This document shows, in pieces, positions 11,538-23,551 of a stretch of DNA of 64,000 bases (position 1 is the first letter of the stretch; each line of letters starts with the position of its first letter). Below the pieces are notes generated by a model. That model was not told the origin of the DNA, did not search any database, and was given only the letters and a program-made list of their open reading frames with translations. A program made the translations under genes and the position numbers. Location of the stretch: the NCBI RefSeq assembly GCF_027887165.1, contig NC_077229.1:370631501-370695500 (forward strand), in the 5' to 3' direction. This DNA is from Monodelphis domestica. Its lineage: Eukaryota > Chordata > Mammalia > Didelphimorphia > Didelphidae.

Positions 11538-12410
11538 TGTGAATCTTAAAAACTACTGAGATTGTACTTTAGAAAGATTTGATTTAGCTATTTCCATATT
11601 GTAACAATGGAGATACTTGGTCCAACAAGAATCAGGAATGTATTGGGAAGTTTTAAAATTGCTCCACTTAATTAGACATACTTTAGGGGAAGATAAAGTT
11701 GTAAACTCCTGATTGAACAATGAAGATACTTAACTCATAACATATAGTGAAGCTAGAACCTTAAGCTAAGTCTATTTTTCGATCTAATACAAAAGGTTGT
11801 TAAGTGCCTGTAAAGGTTAAATTATTCACAAAAAGGTTAGATAACTCACAAAAGGAAAGCTTAACAAAGAAATGTGAAGTACTCAAAAGATATAATCTAA
11901 CCAGAGAAGGTGAGAACTAAAGAGTGGTGAGAACTAAAGAATGGGAGGTCCTGGGAAAAATGTCTACTGTGATTGGTAGACGTAAAAAATTAGGGGAGGT
12001 GACATAAGAGAAAATTCTCTTTAAAAGAAGGCTAAAAGTCAGTTCAAGGGATGATTCTGAACTCAGTGCATGAGATTGAGTTCAGTGGAGGACTGGAACC
12101 CTGCTTGGAGATGGTCTCATGGTGAGTGATAAGACTGAATCCCTTACCCTTAGGCTCAGGGAGGCCACTTTGGCCAATGCCTTGAACTACTGCCTGGCTC
12201 AGCCTGAGCCAAAGCAGTTTAAATTAATTCTCTCTCTCTCTTTCTCTTTTTTCCTTAATTCCTTCTCTCCATATTAATTAAAATCTCCATAATTCCCAGC
12301 TGACTTGGGTATTTTATTATTTGGGAATTTTCCCTGGCAATCAATCATTTAGATTTAAGTCAGAACACTAAAATTATCTCACAGACGTGGGTAAAAGTTA
12401 TGTGCAATCA
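11538..12410 (+). mobile_element. Solo LTR, endogenous retrovirus (family A)
   Basis: About 870 bp, beginning 'tgtgaatctt'. It is collinear in sense with the reverse complement of the LTR at 49198-50055. Shared blocks are 'ccagagaaggtgagaac', 'gtctactgtgattggtag', 'ttaggggaggtgacataaga', 'attctctttaaaag' and 'gctgacttgggtatttt'. No internal viral region adjoins it, so it is a solo LTR. The right edge is uncertain. The family name is a local label. Age is old judging by divergence from its partner. Confidence 0.72.
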
Positions 12411-12639
12411 TACTCACCAGCACAACATAATACCACTAACACATCACTGAAGACAAATTCAGTGGCCTACAAGTATCCCAGTGTAAGTAACCCTTCTTCT
12501 CTGGGAAGCTGCAAAAAATTTAAATAAATCATAGTCAATAGTTTGGGATCATATCTGTGAGTAACAAGCCAGGAATAGTACTCTGGTAAAACACTTTTTG
12601 GAAGCTTAATTCTATTTTCTTCTCATTCTTTTTCTTAAT

Positions 12640-13285
12640 TTTCTATGCTTACCTCTAATCTTATCATTTAACTGTACTCAGAAAAGTTACCAGTGGTTTC
12701 CTAAGTGTCAAATCTTATGACTTGTTTTCAATCTTTCTCCTCTCTCCAGCTTTTAACACTGTCAATCACCCCCTGTTTCTTGACATTCTTTTCTTTCTAG
12801 GTTATAGGATTAACTTGATTCTCTCCCTGCCCATCTAACCTCTCCTTCTTAGACTCCTTGACTGAATATGGCCAGGTCTGCTAAATAAAGGTATTCATTA
12901 AGGCTCTGTCCTGGGCCCTCTTTTCTTCCTATTCTAGACTGTTTCTCTTAGTTATCTCATTAGGCCCTGTGGCTTTGGTTATCTCTATCCTGATTATTCT
13001 CAAGTCTACTTTTATAGTCCTAACTTCTCTTGTAACATTCATACTCATATCTCTGACATCTTAAATTTAATATCTCATAGACATTTAAATTCAGAATATC
13101 CAGAATTGAACTCATTTATCTTTCCCTTAATTTCTTCTTTTCTTGTAAAGTTCCTTAGAACTATCAAGGATCTTCTTCTCATCCTTGAAATGTCATTCCC
13201 TTATCTATTCCCCTGTTCCCACATTCAATTATTTATCATGCAATTTGTACCTTTATAACAACTCTTGATTATGCCCCTTTTTAAA
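12640..13285 (+). mobile_element. L2 LINE, RT-region part (5' half of interrupted copy)
   Basis: Sense L2 with a recognisable reverse-transcriptase remnant. 'cttttaacactgtcaatcac' corresponds to the F-D-T-V-D-H region. 'aaggctctgtcctgggccct' corresponds to the Q-G-S-V-L-G-P motif. The copy then runs on to 'ccagaattgaactcattta' and 'tgcaatttgtacctttataa'. It breaks at an inserted L1 3' end and resumes at about 13690. Stops throughout, no function. Confidence 0.78.
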
Positions 13286-13688
13286 AATGTATTTTAGACC
13301 ATATATTCATATATATATATATATATACATATATAATCATTTACTTTAATATTCAGTTTCTGACATCTGGTGATCCATGTTCTTTCCCTCCCTCCCTAAT
13401 CTCTACCCTTTAAAAGACAGAGGGTAATATGACATAGATTGTACAGGTATTACCATAGAATGCATATTTCACAAAAAATCCCATATTGGTTGCAATAGAA
13501 AAAAATTCATGGAGGAATAAAGTGAAGAATAGTATGCTTCAATTTCTATTCAGACTGTCAGTTACAGCTATGGTGTTGAGTTGAATAGCCATTTTTGTCA
13601 TGAATCCCTTAACATTGTCCTAGTTCCTTGCATTGCTGATAATTATTTAAGTCATTAACCTTTGATCATCATACTGCTTGTATTGCTA
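13286..13688 (-). mobile_element. L1 3' end inserted into L2
   Basis: Antisense L1 3' UTR. The words 'gaataaagtgaagaatagta', 'tgcttcaatttctattcaga', 'gtcagttacagctatgg' and 'attgctgataattatttaag' recur in order in the antisense L1 at 60.7-60.8 kb. The L2 text is collinear across it. An (AT)n run sits at 13307-13335. 'gcccctttt' on the left and 'gtccctttt' on the right may be the target-site duplication. Confidence 0.68.
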
Positions 13689-14290
13689 TGGTCCCTTTTT
13701 CCCTCTGGAACTGTCATCATTGTGGTGCAGGTCTTCATCACCTCCTGACTGAATTATTTACAGATGAATCAAGTCTCTCTCCACTGGAGTCCATTCTCCA
13801 CTTAACTGTCCAATTGATAGTCATAGTGTAGATCTAATCATTTAGCCTCCATGCAAAAAAACCCTAACATCTCTGATTTACCTCCAAGATAAAATATAAA
13901 ATCTTCACTTTTGCTTTTACAACACTTCACAACTTGGATCCTTCCTACTTTTCCATTATTTATATATCTTACATATACCTTTGTAACTCTGTGATCCAGT
14001 GAAACTGGTCTCCTTCCTGGCTCTTGCCAAAGGCAATTCATTTTCAGACAAATCATTTTCATTGGCTGTCCATCAACCTTGAATTCTCTTCTCTCTCTTG
14101 AATTTTCTCTTCTCCATCTCTTCCCCACCCTGGATTCCTTCAAGTCCCTGCTAAATTCCCACCTTCTATAGGAAGTTTTTCCCAATCCCTATGAATCCTA
14201 AATATACCCTACAGGTTCTGCCTTTTTGTTGTTGACTTCCTCTCCTCAGTATCTTTTTTCACAATTTCTTCAGTTGGTAAGGGCTAATTT
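13689..14290 (+). mobile_element. L2 LINE, 3' half of interrupted copy
   Basis: Continues the L2 at 12640: 'ggtgcaggtcttcatcacct', 'ctctccactggagtccattc', 'caagataaaatataaaatct', 'caacttggatccttcctac', 'actggtctccttcctggctc' and 'attccttcaagtccctgct' in the expected order. The open frame antisense to it (13838-14185) is a shadow of this element. Confidence 0.75.
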
Positions 14291-17200
14291 GTCATTTAAA
14301 GATATTAATTCTTCTGGGTAATATCAATGCTGTCAGAAGTCCTGCAAATGGAACTACTTTCTGGTGATTAGAGGAATAACTGTGGGAAAATATGAAAGAT
14401 CAAAGTTTCTAGCATGAAAAGAAATCAGGCCCAGTCCAGAATGCAGAAACTAAAAAGTGGTAGTTAAAAGAGGTTATCTAGTTGAGGCAAGAGATTTTTC
14501 TAAATTAAGGGAAATTTAGGCAGAGGTGTATGTGCATAGTGCCTTGAATACCAAAAAAAGAAAATGTTGCAACCTATCTTCCAAAAATCACACCTTTTTA
14601 TTACTGTTACCTTTGGCTGGAAGACATGTTTTACTGTTGGCATGCACTGCTGCTCATTCACCAAGATGGTTCTTTGTCCTATTTTATTCTAGCCTGAAGG
14701 AACAGATAGCTTTTGCTGTCATTATTGAAAATGGTTTCCCTCTGTAACTTTATTGAAGTGTGAAAAGATGCAATAATGTTTCATCACTTCTGAACTTTTA
14801 ACAAATATTTTCATTTGTAATTCCAAATTCTAAACAATAGGCATTTAGAACTTTTGGACAAGGAAAAAGAAAAGAACTAGTTTGATTTACCAAAAGAACT
14901 TGTGAAGTTTTTCAACAATTAACAATTTATAGTTTATCAGTCTACCATTTATAATATATTAATCACAAACAATTTAAAGCTTCAATGGACCTATGTTCTT
15001 ATGAATAATATAGGTAATCTTTTATTTTAAGACTCCAAATATTAGTGTTAGGAAGATGGCTTGTAGAGTAAGAAGCTTATGATGAAATTTAATCTTGGAA
15101 TAAGTTGTTTTAAAAGATTTATGTCTTCCACAAATATGATGGGGGTCAGGGATGTCATCCAAGAAGTTGTCCTCTGTGCTGGAGAACTGACAGTTTTTGT
15201 GTTGCTCCTGGTTCTTGTGATTGTTTTTGCATAGGGACCCACTCAGAACTGCCCCTTAAACCATTCTGTTTGAATTTCACTCATCATTTTCATATTGCCA
15301 TTTTCGTAGTCAATTCATCTCTCAGTGTTCATGAGTTCTTAACTCTTTTAGTAGTAGAAGAACTCCTAAAAAATTTCAGGATTATCATAGAGGTAAACAG
15401 TGTCTCATTTGACCAGTCTCTCAGTCTATGTTTGCTTAGTTATCATTATGGTGTATAGAAACATGTTTTGATAAAAGAAAATCCTGTAGAATGTAAATAC
15501 CCAATAATTACAGAAAGCAATCTTTTATATTTTGCTAAACAGCATGTTTACCTTTTGTATTGTTGCCCATTATATTTAAATAACATGATTCAATTAAGCT
15601 AGAAAATAACATGGAGAACCAAGAAGCTGATTCTCCCAGATGCAGTTCCCTGTGCTCTGAATAACATGTTTTATGAAGTGCTATTGAACTTTTGTTCCCC
15701 CAATGCTGACAGAGGTGCTTATAGCCAAATAACCTGACATCTGCATTTGACATCACCCATTATTGTCTTCCAAACTGTAACTTTTCACAGTCAGCTTCTT
15801 GCTGTATCAATGAGTTTGTGTGCTTGGCTTTCTATAATATTTCCCCTTAAAATATGCTCTTGAAATGTATTCAAATTTGCATATCAAAATAATTAAAAAA
15901 ATAAAAATAACTGCAGAAACCATAGAACCAAAGGGTAGAATATAGTAGGAGAAGCACTTATATTACCTAGGCTAGCTTAGTCCTTTAATAAGTTTTAGAG
16001 ACCTTTGGCATCTCTTTCATCTGAGACAGAAAAGACCTAACCCAAACAGAATTGTCCTGGGAGATTTTGGTGGAATTCATATTGCCTTGCAACCCTGCTT
16101 TTCTGACCTAACGTGTTGCCATAGTGAATGTGGAGGCAGAGGGATATAGGCATTTTATTTGAAATATTGTACTTTTAACTTTAGGGATTATAACCTTGTT
16201 TACTGGAAAAGTAATTTTTTGTTGTTTTTTTATCATCCACTGGTGTTTTGTTACAGTCTAACTTTAATTCTGAAATACTGAACTAATCTAAATCAGACCT
16301 TGTTGAAAAGTCTTGTGATTATTGAAAGTTCTGTGTAATTTTCTCAAGTAAATTCAGTTCAATTGAGGCCTGGATTCATTGTCCACTTATAGATGATATT
16401 GTAGAGATGACTTCTGTCTAGATGCAAGTTGGACTAGAGAGGTGTCTTCTAACAGGTAATGCCTTATGGCATCTCTACACTCCATAGGTCACCCCATTTT
16501 CCCGTGCTTTTTGCTTTTGTTATGAGATGTATGAAAAAATTTTTCCCCTCTCAATTAAGTTTACAGGGAAAAAATATCAAGAAATATTTGTCCTTAGGTA
16601 CCAAAATTCTTTGTAACAGACCTAGAAAAAAGATACTTCACACCTTTTGAAAAAAAGGTTTAAGGACTTTTAAATTAACTTTCTTCTATGTCCACCTACT
16701 TAAAATACCTAAATTATTCATTGATCCCTGGTTAAACCTAAGGGGATTCATTGTAAATATGTCTTTTTGAATACAATAAGTTGGTAGAATTTTTCAATTG
16801 GAAGCAGAGAAATGTATTGCCCTTTAAAGTATTTTTTTGCAATATTGATCTTGAGAAATAATTTTTTTTTGCAAATGTTTTCATTGAAACTACTCTATAA
16901 TAATGTGATGGACAGGAGGGAGAGGAAACTTAGAGAAGTCTTATGTGGCATGATCTATCAAAAAAAAAAGATTAACCTTTCCTTCAATTAGTCTCATTTT
17001 AGTCCTACCCTATCTAGAAAGCTGAAAATTTAAAATGGCATTGGTTTAGAAAGGTGGTAGTCATACTTCCATACTTTCCAAATTTGAATAGGGAAAAATG
17101 GAGCTTCTTAAAACAAAACCATACTCAGAGTCATTGGAGAAGAGAAGACAAAAAGTATCCTGATTTTGAGAATAAAACAAAATGTGCTAAAGTCAAATCA

Positions 17201-17960
17201 TTCTTTGAAAGAAAACATGAAAGTGCATTGCCATTCTAATTAATATGTTTTGCTAAGGTCTGGATTCATGCAAATCAGGGGAATACTTATAACAGAAATA
17301 AGGTAATGAGTCATTCAATTTGGAGATTTGACTTTTCAATCTGCACAGTAGTCATAAATGAGGGAAGATTGTGTAACTGAAGTTCAGAAGGGCTTTTTAA
17401 TTATTTAATCATTTTAAATATTTGAGCCAAATTCTAAATGGAAAGAAGGTTTGTATTTGTTTTCAAAAAGAAAGAAAAGAATTTATAACCTACTCCTTGC
17501 CCTCAAGTACTTTCAATGTTGTATTTTATTTTCTTAAATAAACAAAGAACAGAAAAATTATGATTATTTAATATAATAAATCTATTTAATTAAGAGAAAC
17601 AAGTTCCATTATTTCCATCATTCATTTATAGTTAATATTTTATTCTTATTTCTCTTCTTTCAGATTGTCCTTTACTTCTGTGTATTTGTATTTCTAATCA
17701 GTCATCCTCTCTCTTGTTTCCTTGGTGAGTTTAGCCACCATGTATTTAAATGTTTTTTCCCCCCTCTTTTTCCAATTTTATCTATTCACAAATTCTGCTT
17801 TCATAATTTCTATTTCTCTTTTAAACTGTGAATATACACAGGTTACTCTATCTTATCATTTAGCCTGTCTTTTCTTCAGCTATGACTACTTTCTCTGTTG
17901 CTGTATCTGCTTGTAAAGATCTTTGATTTATAGTGCTCCTGGAATCTTTGATTAAATTTT
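14291..17960. other. Unassigned AT-rich DNA
   Basis: About 3.7 kb in which I recognise no gene, RNA or repeat family. Open frames of 61-73 codons are hydrophobic or Lys-rich and lack motifs. Ancient or lineage-specific repeats could be missed by eye. Confidence 0.45.
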
Positions 17961-17964
17961 TTTT

Positions 17965-18312
17965 TTCTAAAAGAAAGCCTTTCTCTCATCTCCTTAAACT
18001 AAAGTTTTCCTCTGTGACTGTCTTCAATTTACCCTTTGTATATCTTGCTTATATAATGTTTTATTTTCTGTGATCTCTCCTAAATTAGTCTGTGAGAATT
18101 TTAAAACAGAGACCTTGCTTCCCTTCTTCATCCCTCTCTTCCTTCCTTTCCTTTATTTGCTATATTTCCCTTGCTTATTCTTCCCCTTTTTTCCCTTTTT
18201 CTACCCTTTCCTCTCTTTTGTTCCTATTTTTTCTTTCTTCTTTGTATCCCTAGTGCTTAGCATATATATGACACATAATAAACACAAAATAAATGCTAGT
18301 TGACATGATGTG
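17965..18312 (+). mobile_element. L2 LINE 3' end with a polypyrimidine expansion
   Basis: L2-type end: 'agtctgtgagaattttaaaa', 'tgtatccctagtgcttagca' and 'aaaataaatgctagttgac'. Between these lies a C/T-rich tract at about 18117-18243 that the L2 consensus does not have. It is probably a local simple-sequence expansion, which also produces the Phe/Pro-rich open frame at 18070-18303. Confidence 0.62.
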
Positions 18313-18439
18313 ACTTCCTCTGCTCTGTCTGAAATTACTCTTCTAAAACACAGGTTGGACATCAAATTCCAACTGGACATTTCTACTCTAGCACATAGTA
18401 GTGACTTCACAATAAGGAGCCTAACATTTCTTCTAGAGT

Positions 18440-18912
18440 AATTTAGGTGAAAATTATGGTTGAGACTGAAAAAAATCTAAATTTAAATGGTCACCAAGGG
18501 AAATCCCAAATAATAAAATACCCAAATCAGCTGACAAATTTTTATGGTTATTTAATTACAACAGGAGGAAGAAAATATTAGAGGGAAAGAGAGAGAGAGA
18601 GAAGTAAAGAGGGAGAGAAGGAAAGGAGTTTAACTCAGAACCACCCTAGCTCAGGCTGAGCCAAAGCGGGCATTAAGGACTTGGAGAGTAAAGGTAGGGA
18701 AAGGGGGTCAGTCCTTATCACTCCCGTGACCAGTCTGAAGGAAAGCAGTCTGCGGGGCTCCTCCAAGCTCAAGCTCCAGGATGGAACTGAACTCTAGCCC
18801 TCCTCACAGGAAGTCTCGAGAACTCCAGAGGCTGTTCTCTGCCTCACTTACTGCATCTCACATGTGCAAATGGTGGCTCAAGCTTGACTTAGGACCACTC
18901 AGAGATCTGTCT
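18440..18912 (-). mobile_element. Solo LTR, endogenous retrovirus (related to family A)
   Basis: Antisense LTR-like block that shares words with the LTRs at 49198 and 51893. Examples are 'gtcaccaagggaaatcc', 'acccaaatcagctgac', 'agtctgaaggaaagc', 'cagtctgcgggg', 'ctccagaggctgttc' and 'atggtggctcaagctt'. It also holds a GA-rich tract near 18585-18615. No internal region adjoins it. The right edge near a poly(T) run is uncertain. Confidence 0.65.
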
Positions 18913-21900
18913 TTTTTTTTTTTTTTGCACAAGTCTGTGGAAGGCCATTTTCTCAAATAACTAAATCTTGAGTTTCATGAAGCTCTTCCTAATCTTGTTA
19001 CACTGAGTAGCATGGAGAATGTGCATTTCCAAGACTTCATTCTCTTATTCCAAGTATCTCTATTGTTATTGATCAGGAAATAGCTAAATCAGATCTTCTA
19101 AAGAATGGTCTGATTAGGGTGGAACAGTTTTGAAATTCACAGTAACCAGTCTTTTCTTGTTTCCCTACATTTTCTAGTTTCGGAGAAGATGAATGAAAGG
19201 ATAATGGCCATATATTCTGAATTAACCAGCTTTTGTTTTTTTGTTTTTTTTTTCCCCTCAAAGTAATATGGAACAGATTTCCAGTTGATTAAATCCTCAT
19301 CATAGGTAAGGCAATCCTCTAAGCAGAGATTGATCTGTGACTTAAAGTCCTTTTCTCATTTCTCTTTCTGTACACTCTCAAAACAATAGCCCTTCTTTTT
19401 CTCCCTACATTTCTCCTTAACTAAATTCTCAATTTTTCCACTCCTAGTTCTGATATTTATTCATGAAGAACTTGGTAGAGTAGATAAAATAATTGGGCAA
19501 AGAGTTAGAAAGACCTAAATTCTAAACTTCAGTAAGACACTTACTAGCTGAATGACCTTAGAAAAGTTGAGACTTTTCTCAGTCTCAAGGATCTTAGTTG
19601 TAAAGTGAAGATAATAAGAACACTTATCTCAAAGGATTGTTGTTAGATTCAGAGTATGTAGGCTACAACATTAAAACACTATATAACTGTACTTTATTTT
19701 ATCCCATTCTTTCATAAATACCCTCTACATGAAGACTGAAGTTCTTCCCTGATGTTTCATCATAACTTGACAATGACTTTGGGCTCACAATGGCTTTCAT
19801 GGTGAAATGTAACCTCTGGAAAGTCCTCTGAAGCTTGAAATGTTTGAAGTTTCAGCCTGGTAGTAGCAAAACTAATGTTTAGATTGGCTTTAGGGTGTAT
19901 TGGGCGACAGAAATTATTGAGAAAGATACACTAGGTTTTAGTAACCTATAACAGTCTAAAGAATATCTGTACAATTGAAAAACCTATTCTTTAAAAATTC
20001 AATAGAGCTCCATATAGCTAGCATTTTTCATGTTACTATCTTGATTCTGATCCCCCAAAATCTTAGAGAAGTTCATCAAAGACAATTTGCCTTTTTGAAT
20101 CTGGTGATTCACTTAATAAAATTATTGTACCCACATAAGTCATATTATATAGAATAGATATGTGATATAGCAAGTAATATATAACATATTATATTAGTAT
20201 ATATTCTTCCTTCTACCAATTTCATATTTAGGTCGTCTTGTTGAAATTTGCAAATCTCAGTATGAATATATCTTTATGACTCTTAGGTAGGTTGATTTCA
20301 TACCTCTTTACGAAACAGGTTGTGCAGACAATGAAACACAAGCTAGCTCAGAGAGATTAAATGAATTGACCAAGGTAAACACTATTCAACCTGAGCTTTA
20401 GTACCTACTGAGTTCTGAGTTTAACTTTTGTTTTTTGACCTTGGATTCAAACTCACTAGTCATTTCCCTTTTATACATATAAAATGTATTACATATATCA
20501 AAGTGGTCTAAAAATCTGTAATATATCTAAGGGGGTTAACATTAGTTTATAATAAACATGTTAATGTATTGAATACCAATGCATATATATGATATATGAC
20601 ATAGACAGATATAAATACTTACGTATACACATATATAATATATATATAATATGATGTATATGTCTATGATATTAATATGAAAGAAAAACAGATGAAGAGA
20701 CACAGAGACAGGGAAAGAGAGAGAGAAAAAGAGAGATTAGATAGAATTGAACTAAAGTCACATTATGAAATAAAAGATGGTTAATTCCAAGGAATTTTCA
20801 AAGAAAGCCAGAAAGTAGCATTGATTATTAAAATTTTTAAAGATAGATTTGGTATTATTTTAATTGAAGGTTATTTGTTTTTAATGAATATTGAAATAAA
20901 AAGTAACTGTATAAACAAGTAAAGCGAGGGAAATATTGCCCTGTCAGCAATGAGAAAATCAGGAAGATTATCCCTCATATCAAAGGCAAAAATATATTCT
21001 TTTTCTGTGACAAAAATATTCTGAAGAAAGAAAGCCAGGTAAAGAATGGAAATATGACAAACTAAACATGAGATAACTATTTACTTGGAAATAATATTTT
21101 GTTTTTGTTTGTTTTCCTGGAGGAGATAAAAATAATAACAAATTGAAAAAGAATGTTATATATGTGGAAATAACAGGAAACAAACCAGAGAATGAGTTAT
21201 GAAAACCCTGAAAAATGGGAATTGGTACACTGAAACTTGCCCCCCTCCCAAAAAAATTCTAAAAATTATAGCATTAGGTTGTCATCTGATTTCTAAAGGA
21301 TTGATTGAACAGAAATTAGCCTCTTCCCCCAGGTTAGAACCTTACAATAATAATGTTATTTGAGAAATAAATACCCTCCAGAGAGATGGATACTAGACAG
21401 TTTCTCAGACTATTCCTTTTATATAAATTGCTAAAAGTGGCATTTAACTTTGCCTTAGAGAGATGCTTATGACTATGAGCCTGAAGGCAACTTTCTTCTG
21501 AAAAGAAATCTAGACACAACCAGAGATGATACATACTTAGCCTGATACCATGCCCAAAATTCACAACCAATTCTATTGATGAATATGTGTCCAGAGCATG
21601 AATCATAGAGTTAATCAAGGAAATTTAGATTTTCCTTTTATTATCAACATAAATATTTAAAATTTAGAAATCATTTTACCCTTAAAAAAGCTAATAGTCA
21701 ACAAACATTTTATGAGTACTTACTCTCTGCCAGTTTGTGGGCTGTGTGGTAGGCATTTGAAAAAGAAAAATAAAAGGAAAAAAATTAAAGAATATTTCCA
21801 GCCTAGAAGCAATTTCATTCTAACAGGTGAAAGAAAATGTATATGAATACAAACCCATATGGTGCATACAGAGTAGAATCAAGATTTCCTACAAAAAGAA

Positions 21901-22489
21901 GTTATGATGAGCCCAGTAGGGTAGGGGATATAAAGGGCAAGACCCATTACAGAATATGGCAGTTGGGCTGAATACTGAAGGAAATGAGGAATTCCAAGAA
22001 GCAGAGATGAGGAGAGAGAACATTCCATTTTTAAAAAACTTGATGGGAACAGGGGGAACATATAATGGCTTTATTTATGTGTTGTTTGGTAACACAAGAT
22101 AGCCTTGTGAAACTAGGAATTGACCTGTCCTTGTCAGAACTTACATGTGCATGTGCATGTGTGTGTTTGTTTGTGCATTTCTGAATGTATGAATATAGAA
22201 CAGTGCAGATATGAATCATGGACAATGTCATAATTTACCTTAACCTTTTTTTTTTACTTATTATAAGGGATGATTGGGTAGGAGGAAGAAAGTATATATT
22301 GTAAAATAGAAAGGATATAAACGCAAAAGATAAAATATTTTGAAAGTTACGGAAAAGTTAGAGAGACAGACAGACATGGGAAGGCCTTTAATTACAGATC
22401 ATGTAACATGTAAGGGGAAATATTGAATATAAGAAGATATAATATATTATCTACAACATTTTTAAAAAATTATTCATAAATAAACATTT
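18913..22489. other. Mostly unassigned DNA with old SINE/LINE pieces
   Basis: A sense MIR/Ther1-type copy lies at about 19465-19690 ('gacacttactagctgaatga', 'aaaggattgttgttagatt'). A possible inverted MIR piece lies at 20305-20405 ('cagagagattaaatgaattg'). AT-rich simple sequence runs at 20575-20665. A GA-rich tract lies at 20695-20740. An inverted L2 end lies at 21695-21870 ('caacaaacattttatgagta', 'cttactctctgccag'). The rest is unrecognised. Confidence 0.5.
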
Positions 22490-22680
22490 AGTAATCAACT
22501 ACTTTGGATCAAATGCCTTAGTGTTTTGCCATGAAGTACTTTACAAATATTATCACATTTGATCCTAATTCCCAACTCTGTAAAATAAGTGCTATTATTT
22601 TCCTCATTTCATAGTGGAGAAAACTGACTTGAACAAGGGCTAAATGACATGCCTAGTAGTATATAATATAAAAATAAATG
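22490..22680 (-). mobile_element. MIR-class SINE
   Basis: Inverted MIR text: 'actttacaaatattatcaca', 'tttgatcctaattcccaact', 'tttcctcatttcatagtgga' and 'gacttgaacaagggctaaat'. Confidence 0.65.
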
Positions 22681-22875
22681 AACAAACTCTAATAATAATA
22701 AAGCAATGAATTGATTATGAATTATAAACTGAATAGGTATTCTGCTTGCTGTGCTTACAAAGTATCTTCAGTTTATATCAGTGGAGTGAAGCTCATAAGT
22801 GAACTTCTCTTCAGACCCAGGTGCAAGGATGCTAAGGAGGCTCTTTCTATATAAAAATAAACTATTTATTGGAAC

Positions 22876-23551
22876 TGTAAGGATAAAAAAGGATTTCTAA
22901 CTGTAAGGGATTCTAACTGCACCCAAATAAAACTCCCTGGTTCCACAAGGAGCCTCTTCTCCTGTTTCGACAGTCTAGACTGATCCTTCCTGATCTAACT
23001 AAACCAAAATTTTACTATTCTAAATTAACTTATACTATTATGCTTATAATTCTTAACTTCTTCTCCAAGTTATAAAAATAACAAAGGCTAGCTGGCTCAG
23101 CCTCAACAAGAACCAAGCCTGCACTGAGACCTCAAGGATAGTCTCACCAAGTCAAGATTTCAGGTTCAGTAAGCAGATTCTTCATCAGCCTCCAACTCAA
23201 ACTTGGAACTCTGAAACACAAGAGAAGGCAGAAGTCCCAAGCACAAAGAACTCAAGAACTCCCTCAAAAGTCTGAAGAATGAAGAACACCTCCCATAGGA
23301 AGTTGTAATTCCTTTTAAAGACACGTCTTTTGCATCACTTCCTGTGCCTTCCTCCACTTTTTTTTTGTCTGCCAATTACAGCTAAAGCTTTGCTTAGGAC
23401 TTCCCAGGGGGCAGCCAGTTTGATTCTGATTCATCACCCGCTATCTCACATGTAGTTCATAGACCTTCCCTTCTCAGTGATTAAGTGGGATGTTTACACT
23501 TTTGGTAATTAAATCTAAAAAATGGGCAGGGCAGTTAATTTAACCTTCACA
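22876..23551 (-). mobile_element. Solo LTR, endogenous retrovirus (family B)
   Basis: About 676 bp, opening 'tgtaaggataaaa' and closing 'taaccttcaca', which gives TG...CA ends. It is collinear in its right half with the LTRs at 36980 and 50361: 'aggaagttgtaattcctttt', 'cacttcctgtgccttcctcc', 'ttgcttaggacttcccaggg', 'ttctgattcatcaccc' and 'aagtgggatgtttacactt'. It sits against the 5' edge of the next L1. No internal viral region and no clear target duplication. Confidence 0.78.

Noticed and set aside
12640-14290. RT-like words as evidence of an active element
   Set aside because: The L2 is interrupted, diverged and stop-filled. It is a remnant.
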